A stretch of 5,929 bases of DNA from an uncultured Alistipes sp. (GCA_947178455.1 CAMWYI010000105.1:1-5929), one strand, 5' to 3'; positions 1-5,798 are shown, counted from the first letter of the stretch. Numbers and translations are program-made. The notes: generated by a model not told the origin, from the letters alone.

Positions 1-1
1 C

Positions 2-994
2 AATGAGATTGCCCTACGTCGGGCCGCCGTGCTGGCGGACAACGTGCGGACGTGGGGCATCGGCAATACTGTTGTGACGGTCGGCGAACCCCGCCAGCTG
101 GGCGATTGCGAGGGGATGTTCGATGTCGTGGCGGTCGATGCGCCCTGCTCGGGCGAGGGGATGTTCCGCAAAGACCCCGATGCCCGCGCGGAGTGGAGCG
201 AGCAGAACGTGCGGCTGTGCGCCCGACGGCAGGACGAGATTTTGCGCGAAGCGTGGCGGGCCCTGCGCGCTGGCGGGACGCTGATTTACAGCACCTGCAC
301 CTTCAACCGCGACGAAAACGAGGGCACGCTGGAACGGATGCTCGCATGGGCGGGCGACGAGGTGGTGCCGTCGGACGAAGTGCCGGTCGACGTGGCTTGG
401 GGCATCGTTTGCGGCGAGGTCAGGCCGTTCCGCACCTACCGTTTTTATCCGCACCGAGCGTGCGGCGAGGGATTTTTCGCGGCCGTTGCGCGCAAGGCGG
501 GCGAGCCGGACGGAACCTCGCGCGCGCGTCGTCCGAATGCGAAGGCGCGGCGGGGAGTCGTGGCACCGGCCGACCGTGCGGCGGCTGCGGAGCTGGCCCG
601 TTGGGTGCAGGAACCGGAGCGGATGATGTTCGTATCGGCTGCCGATACGTTTTATGCGTGGTACGGGGCGCAGGCCGAAACGGTGCGGATGCTGTCGGAA
701 CGGCTGCCGGTCGTTTATTCGGGCGTGGCGATGGGCCAGCTGTTCAAAGGGCGGCTGAAACCCGACCCGGCACTGGCATTCTTCGCAGGACTGAATCGTG
801 GTGCGCTTCCGGCGGCGGAACTCGATGCGGAACGGACGCTGCGCTACCTGCGGCGGCAGGAGGTCGACGCGGCGGAGTTCGCGGAGGGGATGAATCTGGT
901 CTGTGCGCGAGGGCGTGCGCTGGGTTTTGCAAAGCGAATCGGTGTGCGGGTGAATAACCTGTATCCTAATTCGCTGCGGATTGTCCGCCAATAA
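2..994 (+). CDS. RsmF-like 16S rRNA cytosine-C5 methyltransferase (5' end missing)
   Basis: The reading frame is open from base 2 and enters mid-protein (NEIALRRAAVLADN), so the true start lies left of the window; 330 residues are visible and I estimate 130-150 are missing. The family transfers a methyl group from S-adenosylmethionine to carbon 5 of a cytosine in rRNA; E. coli RsmF modifies C1407 of 16S rRNA. Both hallmark motifs are present: DAPCSGEGMF with the product-release Cys (codon 146-148), and STCTFNRDENEG with the catalytic Cys (codon 296-298). The first visible residues fit the SAM-fold strand that follows the cofactor loop. After the methyltransferase domain comes the C-terminal extension typical of RsmF-type enzymes, ending in a variant of the usual NxYPKxWRI motif (NLYPNSLRI). 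Both Cys residues are intact, so the enzyme should be active. Family assignment is firm; the exact target base is inferred. It is the first visible gene of the plus-strand cluster. Confidence 0.93.
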   Translation, partial: NEIALRRAAVLADNVRTWGIGNTVVTVGEPRQLGDCEGMFDVVAVDAPCSGEGMFRKDPDARAEWSEQNVRLCARRQDEILREAWRALRAGGTLIYSTCTFNRDENEGTLERMLAWAGDEVVPSDEVPVDVAWGIVCGEVRPFRTYRFYPHRACGEGFFAAVARKAGEPDGTSRARRPNAKARRGVVAPADRAAAAELARWVQEPERMMFVSAADTFYAWYGAQAETVRMLSERLPVVYSGVAMGQLFKGRLKPDPALAFFAGLNRGALPAAELDAERTLRYLRRQEVDAAEFAEGMNLVCARGRALGFAKRIGVRVNNLYPNSLRIVRQ

Positions 995-1041
995 TCCTAA
1001 CGACCGACAGAAAAGAGAAAAAGGTACCTTAATAAACAGGG

Positions 1042-1785
1042 ATGGCCGAGAAACTTTTTTATTCGATGGGCGAGGTGTCGGAGCTGTTCGACGTCAATCA
1101 GTCGCTGATTCGCCATTGGGAAAAGCAGTTCGACGTGCTGCGTCCCAAGCGCAACAAGAAGGGCAACCGCTTGTTCTCGCCGCAGGATGTCGAGTACCTG
1201 AAACAGATTTACCACCTCGTCAAGGAGCGCGGTATGACGCTCGACGGGGCGCGCAAGGCCTTGCGCCGGCATCGGGCCGACAGCGGCGTGCCGCGCGATG
1301 CGGAGTTGATGGAGCGGTTGCAGCGCATTCGGTCGATGTTGGTCGAGGTGCGCGAGCAGCTCAAAGAGACCCCCTCCGACGAGGTGTACTCGGATAGCGA
1401 GGTCGACCGCGAACCGGCGGCCGCCGAAATTGCGGAAATTCCGGCGGCTCCGGCCGTCGTCGTAGAAGCTGCCGCAGCGGTTGCCGCCGAACCTGCTTTG
1501 GTAGACGAACTTACTCCGGCGGAAGCGGAATCCGTTTGGCCGGAGGAGCCTGCCGTTGAATCCGTTTGGCCCGAAGAACCGGCGGCCGAATCCGTTTCGG
1601 CGGAAGAATCGGCAGCCGAACCTGCTCCGGCGGCAGAGCAGGCGGACGGCCCGGCGGAGCCGGAAACTCCCGCACGGGCGGAAACCGAACCCACGACCGC
1701 AGCCGGAACCGTGAAAAAGCCCCGCCGCAAAAAGGACGACGACAACCACGAACTGTTCGCCTACTACGAACAATCGCTCTTTTAA
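1042..1785 (+). CDS. MerR-type HTH protein with acidic Ala/Glu/Pro-rich tail
   Basis: A 247-residue protein whose first 75 residues are a MerR-family winged helix-turn-helix: SMGEVSELFDVNQSLIRHWE, a basic wing around residues 34-45 (KRNKKGNRLF), then SPQDVEYLKQI. Residues about 86-110 form a charged helix that could be the dimerising coiled coil. From there to about residue 223 the chain is low-complexity Ala/Glu/Pro, including three near-identical ten-residue units (163-192). It ends with a basic patch (KKPRRKK, within 224-232), an Asp run and the aromatic tail HELFAYYEQSLF. There is no Cys anywhere and no recognisable effector-binding domain, so a metal- or drug-sensing role like that of classical MerR is not supported. 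The ATG follows a 47-bp AT-rich gap after the methyltransferase; no clear Shine-Dalgarno or TAnnTTTG box is visible there, so it is probably co-transcribed. DNA binding is inferred from the fold; the targets are unknown. Confidence 0.88.
   Translation: MAEKLFYSMGEVSELFDVNQSLIRHWEKQFDVLRPKRNKKGNRLFSPQDVEYLKQIYHLVKERGMTLDGARKALRRHRADSGVPRDAELMERLQRIRSMLVEVREQLKETPSDEVYSDSEVDREPAAAEIAEIPAAPAVVVEAAAAVAAEPALVDELTPAEAESVWPEEPAVESVWPEEPAAESVSAEESAAEPAPAAEQADGPAEPETPARAETEPTTAAGTVKKPRRKKDDDNHELFAYYEQSLF
1528..1617 (+). repeat. Three tandem 30-bp repeats inside the MerR-type gene
   Basis: Three consecutive 30-bp units start at 1528, 1558 and 1588, each beginning GAATCCGTTT. They encode ESVWPEEPAV, ESVWPEEPAA and ESVSAEESAA. 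A more diverged fourth unit (EPAPAAEQAD) may follow at 1618-1647. The unit length is a multiple of three, so gain or loss of units would keep the frame. Third-position differences between units suggest the array is not freshly duplicated. Confidence 0.85.
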
Positions 1786-1797
1786 TCATTCGCGTGT

Positions 1798-2583
1798 ATG
1801 AAAGTTCAGACCGTTACCGATGCTATCGAGGCCTTCGCACCGCTGGCGTGGCAGGAGAGCTACGACAACGCGGGGCTCATCGTGGGCCGACCCGACGACG
1901 AAGTGCACGCTGCGCTGCTGGCGGTGGACGTGACCGAAGCGGTGCTCGACGAAGCCGAAGCGACGGGCTGCGACATGGTGATTACGCATCATCCCATCGT
2001 GTTCCACCCGCTGAAACGCTTTAATTCGGCCGATTACGTGCAGCGGTGCGTCGAACGGGCTATCCGGCGGGGCATTGCGCTCTATGCCTGCCACACCAAC
2101 CTCGACAGCGCGCCGGGCGGTATGAGTTGGCAGCTGGCCGAGATGCTGGGCGTGGGCGCGCTGCGCGTGCTGCAACCGGCGGCACCCGATTCGCCGGTGG
2201 GATTCGGGGTGGTCGGCGAACTGCCGGAACCGGTCGCAACGGACGATTTCATGCGCCGGATACAACAGACGCTGGCCGTGCGCTGCATCCGGCACAGCGA
2301 CTGGGTGGGGTCGGAAGTGCGGCGCGTGGCGGTCTGCACGGGGGCCGGAGCCTCGCTCATCGGCGAAGCGCGCCGCGCCGGAGCGGACATCTACGTCACG
2401 TCCGACCTGAAATACAACGATTTCATGACCCCCGACGGCGCACTGACCGTCGCGGACATCGGCCATTTCGAGAGCGAATGTTGCGCAATTCGGCTGCTGT
2501 TTGCGATTTTGTCGAAAAATTTGCTTAACTTTGCCGTTCGCGAGAGCCGATGCTCGCGCAATCCGGTGAATTATTGGGTGTAA
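1798..2583 (+). CDS. Nif3/YbgI-like (DUF34) dinuclear metal-centre protein, short form
   Basis: A 261-residue member of the NIF3/YbgI family, cytosolic toroidal hexamers with a two-metal site per subunit; the biochemical role is unsettled and the common label 'GTP cyclohydrolase I type 2' is doubtful. Expected ligands are present: H64-H65 in THHPIVFHPLKRF, D103 in CHTNLDS, and H223 and E227 in DIGHFESE, with the same four-residue His-Glu spacing as E. coli YbgI. The nucleotide-fold segment TGAGASLIGEARRAGADIYV (181-200) is also typical. It matches the short YbgI form (about 250 residues) and lacks the roughly 100-residue insertion domain of the long form found in many Bacteroidetes and Bacilli. 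The start is the first ATG after the upstream stop, 12 bp away and in the same frame. The last 40 residues look family-like (FAVRESRCSRNPVNYWV), although the DNA there is AT-rich and carries a promoter-like signal. Probably co-transcribed with the zinc-ribbon gene. Confidence 0.93.
   Translation: MKVQTVTDAIEAFAPLAWQESYDNAGLIVGRPDDEVHAALLAVDVTEAVLDEAEATGCDMVITHHPIVFHPLKRFNSADYVQRCVERAIRRGIALYACHTNLDSAPGGMSWQLAEMLGVGALRVLQPAAPDSPVGFGVVGELPEPVATDDFMRRIQQTLAVRCIRHSDWVGSEVRRVAVCTGAGASLIGEARRAGADIYVTSDLKYNDFMTPDGALTVADIGHFESECCAIRLLFAILSKNLLNFAVRESRCSRNPVNYWV
2500..2533 (+). promoter_or_regulatory. Candidate Bacteroidetes-type promoter inside the nif3 3' end
   Basis: TAACTTTG at 2526-2533 matches the Bacteroidetes -7 consensus TAnnTTTG exactly. 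A TTTG at 2500-2503 is a possible -33 element, but the 22-bp spacing is a little longer than the usual 19-20. The box lies in an AT-rich dip of an otherwise GC-rich gene and would start a transcript near 2538-2540, about 63 bases before the zinc-ribbon ATG. Inferred only from sequence. Confidence 0.4.
2539..2558 (+). other. Hairpin at the predicted 5' end of the zinc-ribbon transcript
   Basis: CGCGAG (2539-2544) and CTCGCG (2553-2558) form a perfect six-base-pair GC-rich stem with an eight-base loop. It lies within the last codons of nif3, immediately after the internal promoter candidate, where the new transcript would begin. It has no T-run after it, so it is not a terminator. It could stabilise the 5' end of the mRNA or be coincidental in GC-rich coding DNA. 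Confidence 0.35.
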
Positions 2584-2602
2584 AAATAATTTGGAACACG
2601 AT

Positions 2603-3367
2603 ATGGCAACGCAGAAAAAGGCCGTCGAGGCCGAATACTCGATGCAGGAGAAAATTTTGGCACTCTACGAGTTGCAGAAAATCGACAGCAAAATCGACGA
2701 AATCAACAAGGTGAAGGGCGAACTGCCGCTGGCCGTGCAGGGACTCGACGACGAACTGGCCGGTCTGCAAGAGCGCACCGACAAAATCAACAAGGAAATC
2801 GAGGAGCTCAACACGCTGACCAAACAGCGCAAGCGCGAGGTGGATCAGGCGAAAATCATGATTACCAACTACAAGGAGCAGCAGAACAACGTGCGCAACA
2901 ATCGGGAGTACGACGCTATCACGAAGGAAATCGAGTATCAGGAGTTGGAAATCGAGCTGGCCGAAAAACGGCTGAAAGAGTATGCCGCCGGCATCAAGAC
3001 GAAGAAAACGCAGCTGGAAGAGACGGAGAGCATCGTGAACGAACGCAAAGCCGACCTCGAAGCCAAGAAACAGGAGCTGGACGGCATCGAAGCCGAGACC
3101 GCACCGCAAGTCGCCCAGTTCGAGGCGCAGGCTGCGAAAGCCAAAGTGCGCATCGACGAACGGCTGCTGACGGCTTACGAGCGGATTCGTCGCAATTTCC
3201 GCAACGGACTGGCCGTCGTGCCTATTCGTCGCGACGCGTGCGGAGGGTGTTACAACCACATTCCGCCGCAGCGGCAGTCGGACATCCGGCAGGGCAAGAA
3301 AATCATCGTCTGCGAATACTGCGGCCGTATCTTGGTCGACGACCCCGAAACGACGACGGAAGCATAG
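2603..3367 (+). CDS. Coiled-coil C4 zinc-ribbon protein (CT398/FlgZ-like, ex-DUF164)
   Basis: A 254-residue cytosolic protein without signal peptide or membrane segment. Residues about 12-200 are Lys/Glu/Gln-rich and predicted to form a long antiparallel coiled coil, with the family signature NREYDAITKEIE starting at N100. The C-terminal zinc ribbon has C213-x2-C216 and C237-x2-C240, in CGGCYNHIPPQRQ and VCEYCGRILVD, which should bind one zinc ion. Known relatives are Chlamydia CT398 (CdsZ), linked to sigma-54 and type III secretion, and Helicobacter HP0958 (FlgZ), an RpoN chaperone that also binds flaA mRNA. Neither flagella nor type III secretion is indicated here, so the function in this organism is unknown. 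I chose ATG 2603 over an in-frame TTG at 2591 because Bacteroidetes genes mostly start with ATG and the four extra residues add no homology. It follows nif3 by 19 bp, a pairing I recall from other Bacteroidetes, and is the last gene of the cluster. Confidence 0.92.
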   Translation: MATQKKAVEAEYSMQEKILALYELQKIDSKIDEINKVKGELPLAVQGLDDELAGLQERTDKINKEIEELNTLTKQRKREVDQAKIMITNYKEQQNNVRNNREYDAITKEIEYQELEIELAEKRLKEYAAGIKTKKTQLEETESIVNERKADLEAKKQELDGIEAETAPQVAQFEAQAAKAKVRIDERLLTAYERIRRNFRNGLAVVPIRRDACGGCYNHIPPQRQSDIRQGKKIIVCEYCGRILVDDPETTTEA

Positions 3368-3390
3368 CGACCGGTTTGCCGGTGCATGGA

Positions 3391-3432
3391 AAAAGCAGCA
3401 GGCTTCGTGTTAGCACGGAGCCTGCTGCTTTT
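3391..3432. terminator. Bidirectional rho-independent terminator
   Basis: AAAAGCAGCAGGCT (3391-3404) and AGCCTGCTGCTTTT (3419-3432) are perfect inverted repeats. Inside them CGTG (3406-3409) pairs with CACG (3414-3417) around the loop TTAG, with one T-G wobble (3405/3418). The result is a 19-bp stem, GC-rich in the middle, with an A-run on the left and a T-run on the right, as expected for termination in both directions. It lies 23 bp after the zinc-ribbon stop and 25 bp after the rel stop on the opposite strand, so it serves both convergent units. Confidence 0.93.
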
Positions 3433-3457
3433 GTGTCGTGTCGGTGCTTGTGCCGCG

Positions 3458-5668
3458 TCAGTTGATGCGGTAGGCTTTCTGTACGCCGCGGATGTGCAGT
3501 ATGGAGTGGATGAGCGTGTCGACGATGTTGGCACCCGGCACCTCGACGGCGACCGTGCCGCGCAGCGTGCCGCCCGATGCCGCCTCGAACGCCAGCGACC
3601 GGATGTTGAGCTTCAAATCGCGGCTGATGACCTCGGTGATGTGGTTGGCCATGCCCGTCGTGTCGGCCGCGATGATGCGTATCGTGACGCGGAACGCTCC
3701 CTCGGCCGACTTGCGCCAGCGCGCCTCGATGATGCGATAGGGGTAGTTCTCGTGCATGCGGCGCGCGTTGGGGCAATCCGTGCGGTGGATGGTGATGCCC
3801 GAATTGATGGTGATGAAACCGAACACGTCGTCCCCCTTGATGGGGTTGCAACACTTGGCCAATTTGTACTGGATTTTCGAGATGTCGTCGTCGATGACCA
3901 GCGCATCCTGCGACCCTGCGGCGGCCGGTGTTTCGCGGGCGGCAGCGGTGGCGGTTTTCTGCCGTTCGAGCTCGGCGGCTGCGGCGCGCCGTTCTTCGTC
4001 GGCCTCGCCCGACAGATGCCGCGCGAGAATATCCTTGATGCTTCCGAAGTCGATTTTCTGCGTCGCAATCATCGCGTAAACCTCCGTCCCCAACCTCAAT
4101 TTGAAGTATCTTCCTAAATAAGCTACAGCCTCATCAATGGTTAGAGAAAATTTCCAGTTTTTCAGCTTGCGCTCCAACTCCTCGCGGCCCATGCGCGTGT
4201 GTTTGGCCTGCTCCTCGCGCAAGAACGACTTGATTTTCGCACGCGCTTTGGTCGTGGTCACGTAGTTGAGCCAGTCGGGTTTGGGCGTCTGGTTCTTCTG
4301 GGTCAGAATCTCCACGATATCGCCGTTGTGGAGCGTTTCGCGAATGGACACCGCCCGCTGGTTGACCTTGCCGCCCACGCACGAACAGCCGAGCGACGTG
4401 TGGATGTCGAACGCGAAGTCGAGCAGCGAGGCCCCTTCGGGCAGCTTGCGCAGGTCGCCGTTGGGCGTGAAGACGAAAATCTCGCCCGAAGCGGGTTTCG
4501 CATCGAACCGCTGCGCCAGCGACTGGGTCGTGTCTTCGAGCAGCTCGCGCAGGCGGCCGAGCCACATTTCGCTGGTCTGCGCCCCCTGATTGACCCCTTT
4601 GTAACGCCAGTGGGCCGCGATACCGCGTTCGGCGACGGCGTCCATGCGTTCGGTGCGTATCTGCACCTCGACCCAACGTCCGTCGGCCGAAACGGTCGTG
4701 TGCAGCGATTCGTAGCCGTTCGATTTGGGGATGCTGATCCAGTCGCGCATGCGGGTCGGGTTGGGCGTATAGTAATCCGTTACGACCGAGTAGACCGTCC
4801 AGCAGAGCGGCTTTTCCTGTTCGGGCGGGCAGTCGATGATGATGCGGATAGCGAAAATGTCGTATACGCCCTCGAACGGCACGTGCTGTTTGCGCATCTT
4901 CGTCCAAATGGAGAAAATCGACTTCGTGCGGCTTTTGATGTGGTACTTCACGCCCATTGCGTCGAGCCGCTCGGTGATAGGCACCAAGAAGCGGGCGATG
5001 AAGTCGCGACGCTCTTCGGCGCTCTCGGCCAGTTTGCGGACGATGTGTTCGTAGTCTTTGGGTTCGAGGTACTTGAGCGCGATGTCTTCCAATTCGCTTT
5101 TGAGCGAGTAGAGGCCCAGTTTGTGGGCGATTTGGGCATAGAGGTTGAGTGCTTCCCAACTCTTTTTGCGCCATTTCTCGCGCGGGAACATGTCGAGCGA
5201 ACGCATCACTTCGAGCCGGTCGGCCAGCTTGATGAGGATGACGCGCGGGTCGGTCGAGTAGCTGACGATGAGGTCGCGGAAGTTATTGGCCTGCTCGGAC
5301 GAAATTTTCAGTTTGAGCTCAGAGATGTTCGCCAGTCCGACGGTAATCCCGACGACCTGTTCGCCGAAGCGGTTTTGGATTTCTTGGGTCAGTTGCAGGA
5401 ACTCGTCGGCAGGCAGTTGCTTGTGGGCCAGCCGCACGACGTCGTGCAGAATCGACGCGACGGTCGAATTGCGTCCCAGCCCGATTTCGGAGATGACGAT
5501 TCGGGCGAGGCCGACGGCATGGTCCAACAGGGGCGACCCGTCGTAGCGGGTAAGTCCGGCAAGCCGTTCGTCGGCAAAGGCAAGTGCTTCGTCGACCAGT
5601 CGTTGCGTCTCCTGCGAAAAGTTGCTCTGCACCAGCGTGCGGAGCGATTCGTAACGTGTAAAATCCAT
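3458..5668 (-). CDS. Long RelA/SpoT homologue, (p)ppGpp synthetase with altered hydrolase site
   Basis: A 736-residue long RSH protein making the alarmone (p)ppGpp from ATP and GTP/GDP in the stringent response; ribosome association is expected. Domains: HD hydrolase about 25-200, synthetase about 235-360, TGS about 395-457, helical about 465-550, Ala/Glu-rich linker about 552-590, conserved-Cys domain about 595-650 (KCCNP at C606-C607, H628, C632), ACT about 658-736. Synthetase residues are present: R247 and K249, D270, the basic RMRD motif at 306-309, Y319, H323 and E334. In the HD domain H50, H75-D76 and D150 remain, but the usual Glu-Asp pair after HDVV is R79-L80 and LADRLHNM reads LADRLEVM, so the conserved Asn is V154. 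Hydrolysis may therefore be weak or absent. The ATG at 5668 follows a short leader with a TAnnTTTG box. Convergent with the plus-strand cluster. Bacteroidetes often carry two long RSHs; this could be the RelA-like one, so I leave the symbol open. Confidence 0.95.
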   Translation of the reverse strand: MDFTRYESLRTLVQSNFSQETQRLVDEALAFADERLAGLTRYDGSPLLDHAVGLARIVISEIGLGRNSTVASILHDVVRLAHKQLPADEFLQLTQEIQNRFGEQVVGITVGLANISELKLKISSEQANNFRDLIVSYSTDPRVILIKLADRLEVMRSLDMFPREKWRKKSWEALNLYAQIAHKLGLYSLKSELEDIALKYLEPKDYEHIVRKLAESAEERRDFIARFLVPITERLDAMGVKYHIKSRTKSIFSIWTKMRKQHVPFEGVYDIFAIRIIIDCPPEQEKPLCWTVYSVVTDYYTPNPTRMRDWISIPKSNGYESLHTTVSADGRWVEVQIRTERMDAVAERGIAAHWRYKGVNQGAQTSEMWLGRLRELLEDTTQSLAQRFDAKPASGEIFVFTPNGDLRKLPEGASLLDFAFDIHTSLGCSCVGGKVNQRAVSIRETLHNGDIVEILTQKNQTPKPDWLNYVTTTKARAKIKSFLREEQAKHTRMGREELERKLKNWKFSLTIDEAVAYLGRYFKLRLGTEVYAMIATQKIDFGSIKDILARHLSGEADEERRAAAAELERQKTATAAARETPAAAGSQDALVIDDDISKIQYKLAKCCNPIKGDDVFGFITINSGITIHRTDCPNARRMHENYPYRIIEARWRKSAEGAFRVTIRIIAADTTGMANHITEVISRDLKLNIRSLAFEAASGGTLRGTVAVEVPGANIVDTLIHSILHIRGVQKAYRIN

Positions 5669-5696
5669 AACTCACTGCACCTTGAATCCCAATCTA

Positions 5697-5704
5697 CAAA
5701 TATA
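5697..5704 (-). promoter_or_regulatory. Candidate -7 box of the rel promoter
   Basis: On the minus strand the bases read TATATTTG, an exact match to the Bacteroidetes -7 consensus TAnnTTTG. It lies 28 bp upstream of the rel ATG, giving a leader of roughly 20-25 bases. No good TTTG is found at the -33 position; the nearest TTG is only 13 bp upstream. Between that TTG and the box lies the inverted repeat at 5706-5719. A weak AAGG about 11 bases before the ATG is the only Shine-Dalgarno-like sequence. Confidence 0.5.
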
Positions 5705-5705
5705 G

Positions 5706-5719
5706 TGAATTTTTATTCA
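5706..5719. repeat. Short inverted repeat overlapping the rel promoter
   Basis: TGAAT (5706-5710), four T bases, then ATTCA (5715-5719) form a perfect inverted repeat in the spacer just upstream of the rel -7 box. TATAG flanks it as a direct repeat at 5701-5705 and 5722-5726. The position would suit an operator, but the arms are short and the region is AT-rich, so chance is quite possible. Confidence 0.3.
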
Positions 5720-5766
5720 AGTATAGCTTTCGGGGAGGGCGTGGAGCAACACAAAATGCAAATAAA

Positions 5767-5798
5767 TTTGGTGATACGTTCTTCTTTTCATATCTTTG
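5767..5798 (+). promoter_or_regulatory. Candidate rightward promoter, divergent from rel
   Basis: TTTG at 5767-5770, a 20-bp spacer and TATCTTTG at 5791-5798 fit the Bacteroidetes -33/-7 pattern well and form the best promoter in the window. Transcription would start around 5803-5806 and run right. The TTTG is part of an inverted repeat CAAAT-AA-ATTTG (5759-5770), a possible regulator site. No complete gene lies downstream within the window. Confidence 0.55.

Noticed and set aside
976..988. GCGGA-TTG-TCCGC hairpin at the end of the methyltransferase gene, considered as a terminator.
   Set aside because: Only five base pairs, inside the coding end, and no T-run follows; the downstream gene is close and probably co-transcribed.
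14..991. A 325-codon minus-strand frame over the methyltransferase gene.
   Set aside because: Arg/His/Pro-rich translation typical of antisense GC-rich coding DNA; the plus-strand frame carries both catalytic Cys motifs.
1021..1030. Perfect 10-bp palindrome AAGGTACCTT just before the MerR-type gene, a possible autoregulatory operator.
   Set aside because: MerR-type operators are usually longer spaced repeats between promoter elements, and no promoter is visible here; a single 10-bp palindrome is weak evidence.
2591..2602. TTG at 2591 as the start of the zinc-ribbon gene.
   Set aside because: An ATG lies four codons downstream, and the extra residues (MEHD) add nothing family-like.
2525..3259. 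A 244-codon minus-strand frame over the zinc-ribbon gene, with a Leu/Phe-rich hydrophobic translation.
   Set aside because: It looks like a membrane protein only because it is the reverse of a Lys/Glu-rich coiled coil; no promoter or family match supports it.
5435..5446. Perfect 12-bp palindrome CACGACGTCGTG within rel.
   Set aside because: It encodes the conserved HDVV motif of the HD domain, so protein constraint and GC-rich codon choice explain it.
5432..5446. Possible frameshift explaining the loss of the Glu-Asp pair after HDVV in rel.
   Set aside because: The frame is continuous on both sides, and downstream residues still follow the family, so it is a substitution, not a sequencing or frameshift artefact.
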